Source: WM-3-3 sp041660045 (GTDB lineage: Bacteria > Pseudomonadota > Gammaproteobacteria > Methylococcales > Methylomonadaceae). Taken from it: DNA of 64,000 nucleotides. The notes below the pieces were generated by a model. The model was given only the letters and a program-made list of their open reading frames with translations. It did not search any database and was not told the origin of the DNA. This document shows positions 63,868 through 64,000 of the stretch, in pieces. Location of the stretch: assembly GCA_041660045.1 (NCBI GenBank), contig JBAZXA010000001.1, positions 124,001 through 188,000 on the forward strand, read 5' to 3'. The position numbers and the translations under genes were made by a program. The stretch's first letter is position 1. Every line of letters begins with the position of its first letter.

Positions 63868-64000
63868 ATGAGTACTGATCAGGAAAAGCCTGAGTCACTG
63901 GTTGAGACTGAAGCGCATGAGGTCAATGCTGCAGCTGAACAAGAACCAAACGCAAATGCTGAGTCGGCTGATCGAGAAGTATCCCTAGAAGAGCTAAAGC
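63868..64000 (+). CDS. grpE: Nucleotide exchange factor GrpE, N-terminal part cut by window end
   Basis: ATG 63868 follows a strong SD AAAGGAG and opens a frame to the end of the window (44 codons). The visible part is acidic and Ala/Glu-rich (MSTDQEKPESLVETEAHEVN), as expected of the disordered GrpE N-terminus, which carries little homology. The assignment rests mainly on position after hrcA in a CIRCE-controlled operon. GrpE releases ADP from DnaK. Confidence 0.8.
   Translation, partial: MSTDQEKPESLVETEAHEVNAAAEQEPNANAESADREVSLEELK

Overview
The window reads as chromosome of a gammaproteobacterial methanotroph or methylotroph (Methylococcales-like; lineage is inference). The main reason is a block of tetrahydromethanopterin (H4MPT) genes: beta-RFAP synthase, methenyl-H4MPT cyclohydrolase (mch), formaldehyde-activating enzyme (fae) and the usual unnamed partners, together with methylofuran-type genes. 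Housekeeping genes are gammaproteobacterial in kind: ssrA, prfB, lysS, uvrA, rsmJ, msrPQ, and hrcA with a CIRCE operator leading into grpE. The DNA is moderately AT-rich and most starts were refined from Shine-Dalgarno (SD) positions.

Layout. 1-3.7 kb: a 5'-truncated sensor histidine kinase and a REC-PAS-PAS-GGDEF-EAL protein. 3.7-5.3 kb, minus strand: a small Arg-rich protein, a DUF1289 protein and the GTPase RbgA/YlqF. 5.6-14.1 kb: the C1 cluster (beta-RFAP synthase, ATP-grasp protein, mch, second ATP-grasp protein, CitG-like protein, fae, convergent HisA-like protein, MfnD-like ligase, MfnF-like protein). 14.1-16.3 kb: LysR regulator divergent from an AhpD-like protein and a flavin-reductase-like protein. 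17.3-20.7 kb: a tight run encoding an SRPBCC protein, a short LOV photoreceptor, a fatty acid hydroxylase/sterol desaturase and MsrPQ. 20.9-22.8 kb: pabB overlapping an MfnE-like kinase, which supply pABA and methylofuran chemistry to the C1 cluster. 22.8-27.4 kb: a DUF2959 protein, a lipoprotein and a tandem pair of unusual membrane GTPases. 27.4 kb: tmRNA.

27.8-36.8 kb is accessory DNA: a gene-poor stretch with a decayed membrane-protein gene, then a type I restriction-modification system (hsdM, hsdS, hsdR). Between hsdS and hsdR lies a small GIY-YIG nuclease gene flanked on both sides by related palindromic repeat elements, each with its own tandem expansion. This nuclease-repeat unit is the most intriguing item here. 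37.2-39.2 kb: a CPA2 antiporter and a HepT toxin remnant.

39.7-48.0 kb: an SUF iron-sulfur cluster operon (Rrf2 regulator, sufB, sufC, sufD, sufS, sufU, rsmJ, Rieske protein), with a likely IscR-like operator and an orphan HicB-like gene. 48.4-53.3 kb: prfB with its programmed frameshift, a diguanylate cyclase, a photolyase and lysS. 53.3-55.8 kb: a compact Eco47II-type restriction-modification cassette with vsr. 55.8-64 kb: uvrA, a YajR-like transporter, a flippase, an OmpA-family lipoprotein, hrcA and the start of grpE.
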